From Serinicoccus chungangensis (GTDB lineage: Bacteria; Actinomycetota; Actinomycetes; Actinomycetales; Dermatophilaceae), in the NCBI RefSeq assembly GCF_001483745.1, contig NZ_LQBL01000027.1, positions 1-64,000 of the forward strand: 64,000 nucleotides of DNA, read 5' to 3'. Under the pieces are notes generated by a model. That model had not been told where the DNA came from and ran no database searches. It saw only the letters and a program-made list of their open reading frames with translations. Each line of letters opens with the position of its first letter. Position 1 is the stretch's first letter. The position numbers were made by a program, and so were the translations under genes. Positions 47,101 to 57,266 of this stretch are shown piece after piece.

Positions 47101-48315
47101 ATGATCCGCCTGTTCACCTCGGAGTCCGTGACCGAGGGCCACCCCGACAAGATCTGCGACCAGATCAGCGACGCGATCCTCGACGACCTGCTCGCCCAGG
47201 ACCCGCAGTCCCGCGTCGCGGTGGAGACCATGGTGACGACGGGGCTCGTGCACGTGGCGGGGGAGGTCCGGACCCAGGGCTACGCCAACATCGCTCAGCT
47301 CGTGCGGCAGACCATCCTCGACATCGGCTATGACAACTCCCACAAGGGCTTCGACGGCCGGACCTGCGGGGTGGAGATCTCCATCGGCGACCAGTCCATC
47401 GACATCGCCACCGGCGTCGACGACGCGGTGCTGAGCCGGGGGGCGGCCGACGCCGACCCGTTCGACCAGCAGGGCGCCGGGGACCAGGGCCTGATGTTCG
47501 GCTACGCCTGCGACGACACCCCCGAGCTCATGCCCCTCCCGGCCTTCCTGGCCCACCGCCTGGCGGAGCAGCTGGCCGCGGTGCGCAAGAGCGGTGAGCT
47601 GGACTACCTGCGCCCGGACGGCAAGACCCAGGTCACCATCGCCTACGACGGCGACACCGCCGTCCGGCTGGACACCGTGGTGCTGTCCACCCAGCACGCC
47701 GCGGGCATCGACCTCGCCGACCAGCTCACCCCGGACATCCGCGAGCGGGTCATCACCCCGGTGCTGGAGCAGGCCCACGAGGCGGGGGTGGAGCTCAAGA
47801 CCGACGGATACCGCATGCTCGTCAACCCCACGGGGGTCTTCACCATCGGTGGCCCCATGGGCGACGCCGGGCTGACCGGGCGCAAGGTCATCGTCGACAC
47901 CTACGGCGGGATGGCCCGGCACGGGGGCGGGGCCTTCTCGGGCAAGGACCCGTCCAAGGTCGACCGCAGCGCCGCCTACGCCATGCGCTGGGTCGCCAAG
48001 AACGTCGTGGCCGCCGGCCTGGCCCGCCGGTGCGAGATCCAGGTGGCCTACGCCATCGGATACCCCCACCCGGTCGGCCTCTACGTCGAGACCTTCGGCA
48101 CCGAGACCGTGCCCGTCGAGGCGATCCAGCAGGCGGTCACGCAGGTCTTCGACCTGCGTCCCGCGGCGCTGGTCGACCAGCTCGACCTGCTGCGCCCCAT
48201 CTACCGTCCCACCGCGGCCTACGGCCACTTCGGCCGGACCCAGGCCCCCGGGCTCACGGACGGCTTCACCTGGGAGCGCCTGGACCGGGTGGACGCGCTG
48301 CGCTCCGCGGTCTGA
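47101..48315 (+). CDS. metK: S-adenosylmethionine synthetase
   Basis: 404-residue MAT enzyme making SAM from methionine and ATP. ATP/methionine site: [20 protein letters not shown]. Signature 1 [15 protein letters not shown] and signature 2 [20 protein letters not shown] (P-loop-like) are intact, as are TQVTIAYDG and the C-terminal [18 protein letters not shown] 6 nt after GAAGGAG. priA starts 16 nt downstream. Confidence 0.97.
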   Translation: MIRLFTSESVTEGHPDKICDQISDAILDDLLAQDPQSRVAVETMVTTGLVHVAGEVRTQGYANIAQLVRQTILDIGYDNSHKGFDGRTCGVEISIGDQSIDIATGVDDAVLSRGAADADPFDQQGAGDQGLMFGYACDDTPELMPLPAFLAHRLAEQLAAVRKSGELDYLRPDGKTQVTIAYDGDTAVRLDTVVLSTQHAAGIDLADQLTPDIRERVITPVLEQAHEAGVELKTDGYRMLVNPTGVFTIGGPMGDAGLTGRKVIVDTYGGMARHGGGAFSGKDPSKVDRSAAYAMRWVAKNVVAAGLARRCEIQVAYAIGYPHPVGLYVETFGTETVPVEAIQQAVTQVFDLRPAALVDQLDLLRPIYRPTAAYGHFGRTQAPGLTDGFTWERLDRVDALRSAV

Positions 48316-48331
48316 GTCGCAGGAGGGGGCG

Positions 48332-50482
48332 ATGAGCGAGCAGCTCGAGCTGGTCCCCGCGCCCCCGGCGGCCACCCCGCGCCGCCGGGCCCGCACCCCC
48401 GCCTCCGACGTGCCCCTGGCGGCGGAGGACCCGGTCGCCACCGTGCTCGTGGACACCCCGCTGGCCCACCTCGACCGGCCGTTCGAGTACGCCGTCCCCG
48501 CCGAGCTGGCGCAGAGCGCCCGCCCGGGGGTCCGGGTCCGGGTGCGCTTCGCCGGTCGGGACCACGACGGCTACCTCCTCACCCGGACCGCGACGGCCGA
48601 GCACCCCGGCCGGCTGGCCCCGCTCCGCACGGTCGTCAGCCCGGAGCCGGTCCTCACCCCCGGGGTGCTCGCCGCGGCCCGCGCGGTCGCCGACCACTAC
48701 GGCGGCACCCTGGCCGACACCGTGCGCCTCGCGGTCCCGCCCCGGCACGCGCGGGCCGAGCGGTCGGTCGCCCCGGAGGCGGAGCCGGACGGGCGCACGC
48801 CCGACCCCGGCGCGTCCGACCCTGACCCGGCGGATCATCCCGCACCCGACCCCGCGGCGACGAGCCCGTCACCAGAGCAGGGATGGGAGGCCTACCCCGC
48901 CGGACCGGCGCTGCTGCGCCGCCTGCGCGCGGGGCAGGCTCCGGCGGCGTCGTGGCTCGCGCTGCCGGGGGAGGAGCCCGCGCACGACTGGCCACGGGCG
49001 GTCGCCGCGGCGGTGCGCCAGACCGTCCTGGGCGGGCGAGGTGCCCTGGTCGTCGTCCCCGACCGTCGTGACGTCGACCGCGTGCTGGGGGCGGTGGAGG
49101 AGGCCGTCGGCCCGGACCAGGTCGTGCGCCTCACGGCGGACCTCGGCCCGGAGGCGAGGTATGCCGCCTTCCTCCGGGTGCTGCGCGGGCACGCCACGGT
49201 GGTCGTCGGCACCCGGGCCTCCGCCTTCGCCCCGGTGCGGCGGCTGGGGCTGGTCGTGTGCTGGGACGAGGCCGACGACCTGCACCAGGAGCCCCGTGCC
49301 CCCTACCCGCACACCCGCGAGGTCCTGCGGGTGCGCGCCCGTTCCGCGGGAGCAGGTCTGCTGCTAGGCGGGTTCACCCGCAGCGTCGTCGTGCAACGGT
49401 GGGTCCAGGAGGGGATGCTCGCGCCGGTGACCGCCGGGCACGAACGCCTGCGGGAGCACGCACCGCGGGTGGTGGTGGCCGGGGAGGGGCACCAGGAGGA
49501 GCGGGACGCCGCTGCGCGGACGGCGCGGCTGCCCGGTGTCGCGGTGCGTGCGCTGCGCGCCGGGCTCGAGCGGGGGCCCGTCCTCGTCCAGGTCCCCCGG
49601 CAGGGGTATGTCCTCGGGCTGGCCTGCCAGGACTGCCGGACGCGGCTGCGGTGCGGCGTCTGCCACGGGCCGGTGGGGGCCGGGCACCGCCGCGCTCCGG
49701 CGTCCTGCCGGTGGTGCGGGACCGAGCTGGCCCCCGAGCACCCGTGCGAGGAGTGCGGCTCGCTGCGCCGGCGCACCACCGGGGTGGGGGAGCGGCGCAC
49801 GGCCGAGGAGCTGGGGCGCGCCTTCCCGGGCATCCGGGTGGTGTCCTCGGGGGGCGAGCACGTCGTGGACGAGGTCGGTGACACCCCGGCCCTCGTCGTG
49901 GCCACCCCCGGGGCCGAGCCCTGGTGCGCCGGCGGCTACGGCGCCGTGGTGCTCCTCGACGGGTGGCGGCTGCTCGAGCGGCCCTCCCTGGACGCCGCCC
50001 AGGAGGCGCTGCGCCGCTGGTGCGGTGCGGCGGCCCTGGCCCGGCCGGTGACCGGCGCGCCGGGGCACCGGCGGGAGGTCGGCGTCGTCCTGTGCGGCGT
50101 CCCGCCGCACGGTTCGGTCCCGGCCGTCGAGGCGCTGGTGCGCTGGGACCCGGCCTGGCTGGCCGCCCGGGAGCTGTCCGACCGCGCCGAGCTGGGGCTG
50201 CCGCCGCTCGTCCGGCACGTGGAGGTCACCGGACCGGCCGGGGCCGTCGACCAGGCGGCCCGGGCCCTGGTCGCCGCCGGGATGCAGCTGCTCGGCACCC
50301 TGCCCACGACCGACACCACGGCCGCGGATCCGGGCGCAGGCCAGGCCCCGCAGGTCAGGGCCACGCTCAGCCAGGGTCAGGGGCGGGCCCCCGAGGCGGT
50401 CCGGTCGGTGCGGGCCGACCGCAGCGCCCGCAAGACCCGGGACGTCGTCCGTCTCCGGATCGACCCGGACGACGGAGCCTGA
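48332..50482 (+). CDS. priA: Primosomal protein N' (PriA), actinobacterial form lacking a Walker A
   Basis: 716 residues. The N-terminal 3'-DNA-binding domain has VDTPLAHLDRPFEYAVPAEL. A Pro/Asp/Ala-rich insertion spans ~residues 145-185. The helicase core is degenerate: no G-x-T-G-S-G-K-T, and the DEEH motif reads VVCWDEADDL. The zinc module is present (CQDCRTRLRCGVCHGP followed by CRWCGTEL and CEECGS). This matches the known actinobacterial PriA-like proteins, which probably bind DNA without unwinding it. Start ATG follows AGGAGGG (48321-48327). Confidence 0.88.
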   Translation: MSEQLELVPAPPAATPRRRARTPASDVPLAAEDPVATVLVDTPLAHLDRPFEYAVPAELAQSARPGVRVRVRFAGRDHDGYLLTRTATAEHPGRLAPLRTVVSPEPVLTPGVLAAARAVADHYGGTLADTVRLAVPPRHARAERSVAPEAEPDGRTPDPGASDPDPADHPAPDPAATSPSPEQGWEAYPAGPALLRRLRAGQAPAASWLALPGEEPAHDWPRAVAAAVRQTVLGGRGALVVVPDRRDVDRVLGAVEEAVGPDQVVRLTADLGPEARYAAFLRVLRGHATVVVGTRASAFAPVRRLGLVVCWDEADDLHQEPRAPYPHTREVLRVRARSAGAGLLLGGFTRSVVVQRWVQEGMLAPVTAGHERLREHAPRVVVAGEGHQEERDAAARTARLPGVAVRALRAGLERGPVLVQVPRQGYVLGLACQDCRTRLRCGVCHGPVGAGHRRAPASCRWCGTELAPEHPCEECGSLRRRTTGVGERRTAEELGRAFPGIRVVSSGGEHVVDEVGDTPALVVATPGAEPWCAGGYGAVVLLDGWRLLERPSLDAAQEALRRWCGAAALARPVTGAPGHRREVGVVLCGVPPHGSVPAVEALVRWDPAWLAARELSDRAELGLPPLVRHVEVTGPAGAVDQAARALVAAGMQLLGTLPTTDTTAADPGAGQAPQVRATLSQGQGRAPEAVRSVRADRSARKTRDVVRLRIDPDDGA

Positions 50483-50635
50483 ACCGCATGCGGGACGGCG
50501 GACGAGGGGCTGGCAGGCCCTGCGTCACCAGCCCACGCGCTTGACGCAGCGTCAGTCCTACGGAAGTCTCAAAAGGGTAACGATCGCGTCACCGTGTGGG
50601 CACGGTAGTGGCGTCGGGCGCGGACGCGTGCCTAA

Positions 50636-50649
50636 GTTGCATCTGCAAC
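50636..50649. promoter_or_regulatory. Palindrome upstream of the peptide-binding protein gene
   Basis: The 243-nt gap 50483-50725 separates priA from the importer. GTTGCA-TC-TGCAAC is a perfect inverted repeat overlapping a -10-like TAAGTT (50633-50638), so it is a candidate operator. A -35-like TTGACG is at 50541-50546. Otherwise nothing recognisable is seen in this gap. Confidence 0.4.
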
Positions 50650-50725
50650 CCCCCGGTGCGTCATCAGAGCATGCGGTGGACCACCACGGTCCGTACCGCG
50701 AGACGCCCATTCACTAGGAGGAACA

Positions 50726-52588
50726 TTGAAGATCAGGCGCGCGACCATGGCCGTCGTGGCCGCCGGTGCCCTGGCGCTGGCCGGCTGCACGTCCGACTCC
50801 GGGTCGGAGGACAACGACACCGCGGCCGAGGGCGGCGGCGAGGAGGACATGTCCGAGGACACCGGCGACGCCGGTGACGGCTCGGAGGACTCCGGTGACA
50901 TGGGCGGCGAGGAGGCCGACACCGCCCGCGCCGACCTGGGCGACATCACCACCAACGACGACTCGGTGTCCTTCTCCAGCGGCGCCGAGGAGTACAACGC
51001 CTACAACGGCGACACCGCGGCGACGAACTCGACCTACAACGCGGTGGTCAACAACCAGCTGCAGTCCGGCTTCTGGTACTGGGGCACCGACGGCACGATC
51101 TACCCCAACGAGTGGTTCGGCTCCTACGAGCGGACCTCCGAGGACCCGCTGACCGTCGAGTACACCATCTCCGACGACGCGGTGTGGTCCGACGGCACGC
51201 CCATCACCTCCAACGACTTCCTGCTCTCCTGGGCGTCGACCAACCCCGAGTCCATGGGCGGTGCCGAGGAGCTCGGCTTCGACCCGGTCTCCACGTGGTC
51301 CACCTACGCGACCGACGGTCTGGAGACCGAGGTCGGCTCCAAGGAGTTCACGGTCGTCTACCCCGAGCCCTACCCGGACTGGGAGATTGCTGTGGTCCCG
51401 CCACTCCCGGCCCACGTCGCGGCGGAGCAGGGCGGGCTGGAGCCGGACGAGCTCGCGCAGGCCATCCTCGACGGTGACGCCGAGACCGTGTCCCAGGTGT
51501 CCGAGTTCTGGAACACCGGCTGGCTGTTCCCGAACTACCAGGTCGAGGACGAGGCGCTGGTGCCCTCCTCGGGCCCGTACACCCTCGAGGGTGCGGCCTG
51601 GGAGAGCGGCAACCAGCTCGCCCTGGTCCCCAACGAGAACTTCTTCGGCCCGGCGCCGGCGACCGGCAACCTGGTCTTCAAGTTCGCCGCCCCGGAGACG
51701 CATGTCCAGGCCCTGCAGAACGGCGACATCAACGTCATCGAGCCGCAGGCCACGGTGGACACCCGCCAGCAGCTCGAGGGCATGGGCGACATGGTCGCGG
51801 TCGAGGACAACCAGCAGATGACCTGGGAGCACCTGGACTTCAACTTCGCCGAGAGCTCGGTCTTCAGCGACGAGAACGGTGGCCTGGCCGCCCGTGAGGC
51901 GTTCGCCATGTGCGTCCCGCGGCAGAACATCATCGACAACCTCATCGCCCCGATCGCGGAGGACGCCCAGGTGCTCAACGCCCGTGAGCGCTTCCCGTTC
52001 CAGGAGGACTACCAGGAGCTCGTGGACGCGGCCTACGACGGCCGTTACGACGAGGTCGACATCGAGGGTGCCTCGGCCAAGCTCGAGGAGGCCGGCCTGG
52101 ACAACCCCGAGGTCCGCATCGGCTACTCGGCGCCCAACCAGCGCCGCACCGAGCAGGTGGCGCAGATCAAGTCCTCGTGCGACGAGGCCGGCTTCAACAT
52201 CGTCGACGCCGGCAACCCGGACTTCTTCGAGGCCGGCGGCACGCTGGAGTCGGGTGACTGGGAGGTCGCGCTGTTCGCCTGGGCCGGCTCGGGCCAGATC
52301 GCCTCGGGCGAGCCGATCTACTCCACCGGTGGGTCGCAGAACTTCGGCGGCTTCTCCAACGAGGAGGTCGACGCCGCCTGGGACACCCTGGCCAGCTCGG
52401 TCGACCCCGAGGTCCACATGGAGCAGCTGAAGATCATCGAGAAGGCCCTGTGGGACGACCTGTACGGCATCCCGCTGTTCACCCACCCGGGCATCGTCGG
52501 CTACGACAGCACGCTGGAGAACGTCCGGCCGACCTCGGTCCAGACCGGTGTCTCCTGGAACGCCGACCAGTGGGTCCGCGCCAACTGA
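50726..52588 (+). CDS. Peptide/dipeptide ABC transporter substrate-binding lipoprotein (family 5)
   Basis: 620-residue extracytoplasmic binding protein. Signal peptide KIRRATMAVVAAGALALAGC ends in a lipobox with Cys at about residue 21. A ~50-residue acidic Ser/Gly/Asp/Glu linker follows, which is long for this family. The SBP_bac_5 domain then starts near VSFSSGAEEYNAYNGDTAAT. Typical segments: YTISDDAVWSDGTPITSNDF and WESGNQLALVPNENFFG. It starts with TTG, chosen because AGGAGG (50717-50722) is directly upstream. A strong terminator follows, so the binding protein can be made in excess over the membrane parts. Confidence 0.93.
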   Translation: MKIRRATMAVVAAGALALAGCTSDSGSEDNDTAAEGGGEEDMSEDTGDAGDGSEDSGDMGGEEADTARADLGDITTNDDSVSFSSGAEEYNAYNGDTAATNSTYNAVVNNQLQSGFWYWGTDGTIYPNEWFGSYERTSEDPLTVEYTISDDAVWSDGTPITSNDFLLSWASTNPESMGGAEELGFDPVSTWSTYATDGLETEVGSKEFTVVYPEPYPDWEIAVVPPLPAHVAAEQGGLEPDELAQAILDGDAETVSQVSEFWNTGWLFPNYQVEDEALVPSSGPYTLEGAAWESGNQLALVPNENFFGPAPATGNLVFKFAAPETHVQALQNGDINVIEPQATVDTRQQLEGMGDMVAVEDNQQMTWEHLDFNFAESSVFSDENGGLAAREAFAMCVPRQNIIDNLIAPIAEDAQVLNARERFPFQEDYQELVDAAYDGRYDEVDIEGASAKLEEAGLDNPEVRIGYSAPNQRRTEQVAQIKSSCDEAGFNIVDAGNPDFFEAGGTLESGDWEVALFAWAGSGQIASGEPIYSTGGSQNFGGFSNEEVDAAWDTLASSVDPEVHMEQLKIIEKALWDDLYGIPLFTHPGIVGYDSTLENVRPTSVQTGVSWNADQWVRAN

Positions 52589-52640
52589 GTCACCTGAGGT
52601 CACGGTGAGCACCACCTCATACCGTCGACCGCCACGCTGA

Positions 52641-52671
52641 GGGGCGGGAGGGCCACGTGCCCTCCCGCCCC
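52641..52671 (+). terminator. Strong terminator/attenuator between binding protein and permeases
   Basis: GGGGCGGGAGGG and CCCTCCCGCCCC form a perfect 12-bp stem with a CCACGTG loop, 53 nt after the binding-protein stop. Confidence 0.65.
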
Positions 52672-52772
52672 TGGCATGTCCTCCCTCCCTCGCCCTCGAC
52701 GTGCTGCAGCACGGCGACCCATGGCGCGACACGCGCCGCAGGTCGACGTCACCCGCACCCAGCGTCAGGGGT

Positions 52773-52778
52773 TAGAGT
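52773..52778 (+). promoter_or_regulatory. -10 element (TAGAGT) before the permease genes
   Basis: TAGAGT is 53 nt upstream of the permease GTG, so the membrane components may have their own promoter downstream of the terminator. The rest of the 243-nt gap shows no gene. Confidence 0.4.
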
Positions 52779-52831
52779 CTGCGGGCAGTCAGTCACACCG
52801 CCGTGGACCCTCACCGCAAAGGTTCGAACCC

Positions 52832-54364
52832 GTGCTCCCATTCATCCTCCGCAGGATCGCGATCTCGACGCTGATCCTGTTCCTGGGCTCCGTGCTGATG
52901 TACGTCCTCACGATCAACTCGGCCGACCCGCTACAGGACCTGCGCGAGTCCCGGGCCGAGAACCGTGAGCAGCTCATGCAGGCCCGGATCGACAACATGG
53001 GCCTGGACCTGCCGTGGTGGCAGCGCTACCTCGGCTGGCTGACCGGGGTGAGCAAGTGCTTCGTGCTGCAGTGCGACCTGGGCACCACACGGGACGGGTC
53101 CGACGTCAACGCCCTGCTGCTCTCCTCGGCCGGGGCCAGCCTGCGGCTGGTGACCGTCGCGACCTTCCTCGCCATCTTCATCGGGGTGGCGCTGGGCGTG
53201 CTGTCCGCGATCCGGCAGTACTCCGGCTTCGACTACGCCATCACCTTCGGTGCCTTCCTCTTCTACTCCCTCCCGGTGTTCTGGGCCGCGGTGCTGCTCA
53301 AGGACTTCGGCGCCATCCGGTTCAACAACTGGATCGCGGACCCAACGGTGTCCACCACAGCGACCGCCGTCGTCGCCCTGGTGTTCGCCCTCGCCCTGGC
53401 GTCGGTGCTCGGGGGGAGCCTGCGACGGCAGCTGGTGACCGGGCTGGTGACCTTCGCCGTGGTGTTCGGACTCGTCTTCGCCTTCGACCAGGTCACCTGG
53501 TGGGTGCAGCCGGCGCTCGGGCTCCCGCTCATCCTTGTGGGGGCGCTGGGGGCCCTCGGCTTCATGCTCGTCATGACCGTCGGCCTGTCGAACCGCAAGA
53601 TCCTGTATGCCGGGCTCGTCACCATCGGCCTGGGGCTGGTGTCCTACGTCGTCACCGGCCCCATCCTCGAGGACCCGGCCAACTGGTGGGTCGTGTTCGC
53701 CCTGCTCGGTGTCACGGTGCTGGTGGGGCTCGCCGTCGGCTGGGTCATGGGCGGCTACGAGCGACGCACCGCCATGGTCGTCAGCGTCGGCACCGCGATC
53801 GGGATGGCCTTCCTCGTCTTCATGGACCGCCTGCTCCGGGGCTGGGCCGGCTTCCTCGAGCTCGCGGGCAACCGTCCGGTCAGCACCATCGGCGAGAACC
53901 GCATCATCCCGGAGCGGTTCACCGGAGACTTCTGGGAGGGCATCTTCAACTGGGGGGTCCAGCTGGTGCTCCCGACCATCGTCCTCACCCTCATCTCCAT
54001 CGCCTCCTACAGCCGCTACACGCGTGGGTCCATGCTGGAGACGATCAACCAGGACTACATCCGCACCGCGCGGTCCAAGGGCCTCTCGGACCGGGTGGTC
54101 TTCACCAAGCACGCCCTGCGCAACGCGCTCATCCCCATCACGACGATCGTGGCCTTCGACTTCGCCTCGCTGCTGGGGGGCGCGGTCATCACCGAGACGA
54201 TCTTCGGCTGGCGGGGGCTCGGCGCGATGTTCCGGCTCGGCCTCGACACCGTCGATCCCAACCCGGTCATGGCCTACTACCTCGTCGCAGGAGGTGCCGC
54301 GGTCATGATGAACATGCTGGCCGACATCGCCTACGCCTCGCTCGACCCACGGATCCGGCGGTGA
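52832..54364 (+). CDS. ABC transporter permease, DppB type, with extra membrane insert
   Basis: 510 residues, much longer than the ~310-340 usual for DppB/OppB. N-terminal VLPFILRRIAISTLILFLGS is TM1. The EAA loop near the C-terminus (INQDYIRTARSKGLSDRVVF and KHALRNALIPITTIVAFDF) is canonical. Residues ~170-345 are an insertion with up to six hydrophobic segments (for example LVTGLVTFAVVFGLVFAF). GTG 52832 was chosen: AAAGG at 52818-52822, and the product then begins exactly as relatives do. The next permease follows after 64 nt. Confidence 0.88.
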   Translation: MLPFILRRIAISTLILFLGSVLMYVLTINSADPLQDLRESRAENREQLMQARIDNMGLDLPWWQRYLGWLTGVSKCFVLQCDLGTTRDGSDVNALLLSSAGASLRLVTVATFLAIFIGVALGVLSAIRQYSGFDYAITFGAFLFYSLPVFWAAVLLKDFGAIRFNNWIADPTVSTTATAVVALVFALALASVLGGSLRRQLVTGLVTFAVVFGLVFAFDQVTWWVQPALGLPLILVGALGALGFMLVMTVGLSNRKILYAGLVTIGLGLVSYVVTGPILEDPANWWVVFALLGVTVLVGLAVGWVMGGYERRTAMVVSVGTAIGMAFLVFMDRLLRGWAGFLELAGNRPVSTIGENRIIPERFTGDFWEGIFNWGVQLVLPTIVLTLISIASYSRYTRGSMLETINQDYIRTARSKGLSDRVVFTKHALRNALIPITTIVAFDFASLLGGAVITETIFGWRGLGAMFRLGLDTVDPNPVMAYYLVAGGAAVMMNMLADIAYASLDPRIRR

Positions 54365-54428
54365 GCCCCGCCAGGCCTCCCGCAGTGGCGGCCCTCCCGA
54401 CCCTTCCCACCGACCTGAGGATCGTTCG

Positions 54429-55421
54429 ATGACCGACAACCACCGCCCGGACGAGCCTGACCCCACCCCGGTGGCGGGTCCGGTCGAGCAGGCCTACTCG
54501 GTCGAGAAGCAGATCGACCTCAGCCAGAAGTCCTACTCCCAGGGCCAGCTGGTCGTGCGCCGGTTCTTCCGGCACAAGGGCGCCATGGTGTCCCTCTTCG
54601 TGCTGGTCTTCATCACGGTCATGGCGTTCACCTCGATCGGCTACGGGATCATCCCGAACTGGTGGAACAAGACGTTCTACGACGCCGGTGCCACCGTGGA
54701 CGGGGGGCGGCCCACCCTGCAGCTCTGGCCCTTCCAGATCGGGGAGCACCCGTTCGGGCAGGACACCATCGGCAAGGACTACTTCGCCCTCACCATGCGC
54801 GGCACCCAGCGCTCGCTCATCGTGGCCTTCACCGTGGGCCTCCTGTCGACCATCATCGGCACCTTCATCGGGGCCATCGCCGGCTTCTACCGCGGCTGGG
54901 TCGAGGCCATCCTCATGCGGGTCACCGACCTGTTCATCATCATCCCGCTGCTGGTCCTGGCCGCGGTCGTCGGCAAGATGGCTGAGGGCATCTGGTGGCT
55001 CGCCCTCATGCTCAGCCTGCTCACCTGGACCAGTCTGGCCCGTCTCGTGCGCGGCGAGGTCCTCTCGCTGCGCGAGCGCGAGTTCGTCACCGCGGCCGAG
55101 GCCATCGGCACCGGCCCGGGGCGCATCATCTTCAAGCACATCCTGCCTAACACCATCGGGACCATCATCGTGGCCGCCACGCTCGCCATCGCCATGACCA
55201 TCCTGCTGGAGTCCGCGCTGTCCTTCCTCGGCTACGGGGTGCAGGCGCCGGACACCTCCCTGGGGCTGCTCATCTCGACCTACCAGAACGCCTTCCTCAC
55301 CCGACCATGGCTGTTCTGGTGGCCCGGCCTCATGATCCTCGCGATCGCGCTGTCGGTGAACTTCCTCGGTGACGGGCTGCGCGACGCCTTCGACCCCCGC
55401 CAGAACAGGACGGCCGACTGA
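54429..55421 (+). CDS. ABC transporter permease, DppC type
   Basis: 330-residue inner-membrane permease. The N-terminal cytosolic OppC_N segment (SQGQLVVRRFFRHKGAMVSL) precedes TM1. EAA loop: REFVTAAEAIGTGPGRIIFK followed by HILPNTIGTIIVAATLAI. The C-terminus SVNFLGDGLRDAFDPRQNR is typical of DppC. The last base of its stop overlaps the ATP-binding gene start (TGATG). Confidence 0.93.
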   Translation: MTDNHRPDEPDPTPVAGPVEQAYSVEKQIDLSQKSYSQGQLVVRRFFRHKGAMVSLFVLVFITVMAFTSIGYGIIPNWWNKTFYDAGATVDGGRPTLQLWPFQIGEHPFGQDTIGKDYFALTMRGTQRSLIVAFTVGLLSTIIGTFIGAIAGFYRGWVEAILMRVTDLFIIIPLLVLAAVVGKMAEGIWWLALMLSLLTWTSLARLVRGEVLSLREREFVTAAEAIGTGPGRIIFKHILPNTIGTIIVAATLAIAMTILLESALSFLGYGVQAPDTSLGLLISTYQNAFLTRPWLFWWPGLMILAIALSVNFLGDGLRDAFDPRQNRTAD

Positions 55422-57259
55422 TGACCACGACGACGCAGAGCGACTCCGGACAGCCGATCTACACCGGCTCCGGCACCCCCACCGGTGACGAGGAGGTGGT
55501 CCTCGGCTTCAGCGACGTCGACGTGCGCTTCAAGACCGAGTTCGGCAGCGTGCACGCGGTCAAGGGCGTCGACCTCAAGGTGCGCCCCGGCGAGGTCGTG
55601 GCCCTCGTCGGCGAGTCCGGATCGGGCAAGTCGGTCACCTCGATGACGGCGATGCGGCTGCTGCCGCGCAACGCCACCATCGGTGGCCAGGTGGACGTCG
55701 CGGGCAAGGAGGTGGGCCGGCTCAAGGAGTCGAGCATGCGCCGCCTGCGCGGCAACGATGTCGCCATGGTCTTCCAGGAGCCGATGACGGCGCTCAACCC
55801 GGTCCTGACCATCGGCACGCAGATGGTGGAGTCCATGGAGCTGCACGGCGTGGCCCGTGGCGCCTCGGCCTGGCGCCGGGCCGTCGAGCTGCTCGGCATG
55901 GTCGGCATCCCCGAGCCCGAGCGGCAGATGAAGAAGTACCCGCACGAGCTCTCCGGCGGGCAGCGGCAGCGCGTGGTCATCGCCATCGCCATCAGCTGTG
56001 ACCCCAAGGTCATCATCGCCGACGAGCCGACCACGGCCCTGGACGTCACCGTGCAGGCCGACATCCTCGACCTGCTCCGCTCGCTCAAGGACAAGCTCAA
56101 CACCGGCATCCTGCTCATCACCCACAACATGGGCGTGGTCGCCGACATGGCCGACCGGGTGGCCGTGATGTTCAAGGGTGAGATCGTCGAGCGCGGAACC
56201 GTGGAGGAGGTGCTGCTGCACCCGAACCACGACTACACCAGGATGCTCCTCGGCTCGGTGCCCCGGATGGGGCACGGCCGGGGCCAGATGGGCATCAGCG
56301 TCAAGGAGGAGGTCGACGCCGAGGCACCCCTGGCCATCGAGCTGAAGAACCTCGTCATCGAGTACCAACGGCTCGGCAAGGCACCCTTCCGAGCGGTCGA
56401 CGACGTGAGCTTCGACGTGCGTCAGGGGGAGATCGTCGGGCTCGTCGGCGAGTCCGGATCCGGCAAGAGCACCATCGGGCGCTGCGCCCTGGGCCTCATC
56501 CCGGCAGCCTCGGGGGAGTTCCAGCTGCTGGGCCAGAACATCACCGGGATGAAGCGGCGCGACCTCAAGCCCCTGCGCAAGCGGATCGGGGTCATCTTCC
56601 AGGACCCGGCGGCCTCGCTGAACCCGCGGCTGCCCATCGGGGAGTGCATCGCCGAGCCGCTGGTCGTGCACAAGGTCGGGGACCGCAAGTCCCGCCAGCA
56701 GAAGGTCTACGAGCTGCTCGACGCCGTGCAGCTGCCGCGGGAGGTCTACAACCGTTACCCGCACGAGGTGTCCGGTGGCCAGCGGCAGCGCATCTCGGTG
56801 GCCCGCGCCCTCACCCTGGACCCCGAGCTGCTGGTGGCCGACGAGCCGACCTCGGCGCTCGACGTGTCGGTGCAGGCCCGGGTGCTCAAGATCTTCTCCG
56901 ACCTGCAGGAGCAGTTCGGCTTCGCCTGCCTGTTCATCAGCCACGACCTCGCCGTCATCGACCTGCTGGCGCACAAGGTGGTGGTGCTCCAGAACGGCCG
57001 GGTCGTCGAGGCCGGGCCGCGGCAGCAGATCATGGAGAACCCTCAGGAGGACTACACCCAGCGGCTCATCGCCGCCGCCCCGGTGCCGGACCCCCTCGAG
57101 CAGGGCCGGCGTCGCCGCGAGCGGCACGAGCTGCTGCGCGAGCAGGGCGAGGAGATCGTCGAGCTCAAGGTCGACGGCGAGGAGTTCCACCAGTCGACGC
57201 AGGCCGAGGTCGTCGACACCGAGGACGTCGACGGCACCGACGGCCCGACGGGCCGCTGA
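55421..57259 (+). CDS. ABC transporter ATP-binding protein, fused DppD-DppF
   Basis: 612 residues with two ATPase modules in one chain. Module 1: Walker [13 protein letters not shown], signature [16 protein letters not shown], Walker [13 protein letters not shown]. Module 2 (from ~residue 307): Walker [12 protein letters not shown], signature [16 protein letters not shown], Walker [13 protein letters not shown]. Each carries the peptide-importer C-terminal extension ([10 protein letters not shown] and [10 protein letters not shown]). Such fusions are common in actinobacteria. An acidic tail ends the protein. fmt begins 8 nt later. Confidence 0.95.
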   Translation: MTTTTQSDSGQPIYTGSGTPTGDEEVVLGFSDVDVRFKTEFGSVHAVKGVDLKVRPGEVVALVGESGSGKSVTSMTAMRLLPRNATIGGQVDVAGKEVGRLKESSMRRLRGNDVAMVFQEPMTALNPVLTIGTQMVESMELHGVARGASAWRRAVELLGMVGIPEPERQMKKYPHELSGGQRQRVVIAIAISCDPKVIIADEPTTALDVTVQADILDLLRSLKDKLNTGILLITHNMGVVADMADRVAVMFKGEIVERGTVEEVLLHPNHDYTRMLLGSVPRMGHGRGQMGISVKEEVDAEAPLAIELKNLVIEYQRLGKAPFRAVDDVSFDVRQGEIVGLVGESGSGKSTIGRCALGLIPAASGEFQLLGQNITGMKRRDLKPLRKRIGVIFQDPAASLNPRLPIGECIAEPLVVHKVGDRKSRQQKVYELLDAVQLPREVYNRYPHEVSGGQRQRISVARALTLDPELLVADEPTSALDVSVQARVLKIFSDLQEQFGFACLFISHDLAVIDLLAHKVVVLQNGRVVEAGPRQQIMENPQEDYTQRLIAAAPVPDPLEQGRRRRERHELLREQGEEIVELKVDGEEFHQSTQAEVVDTEDVDGTDGPTGR

Positions 57260-57266
57260 CCCCCCG

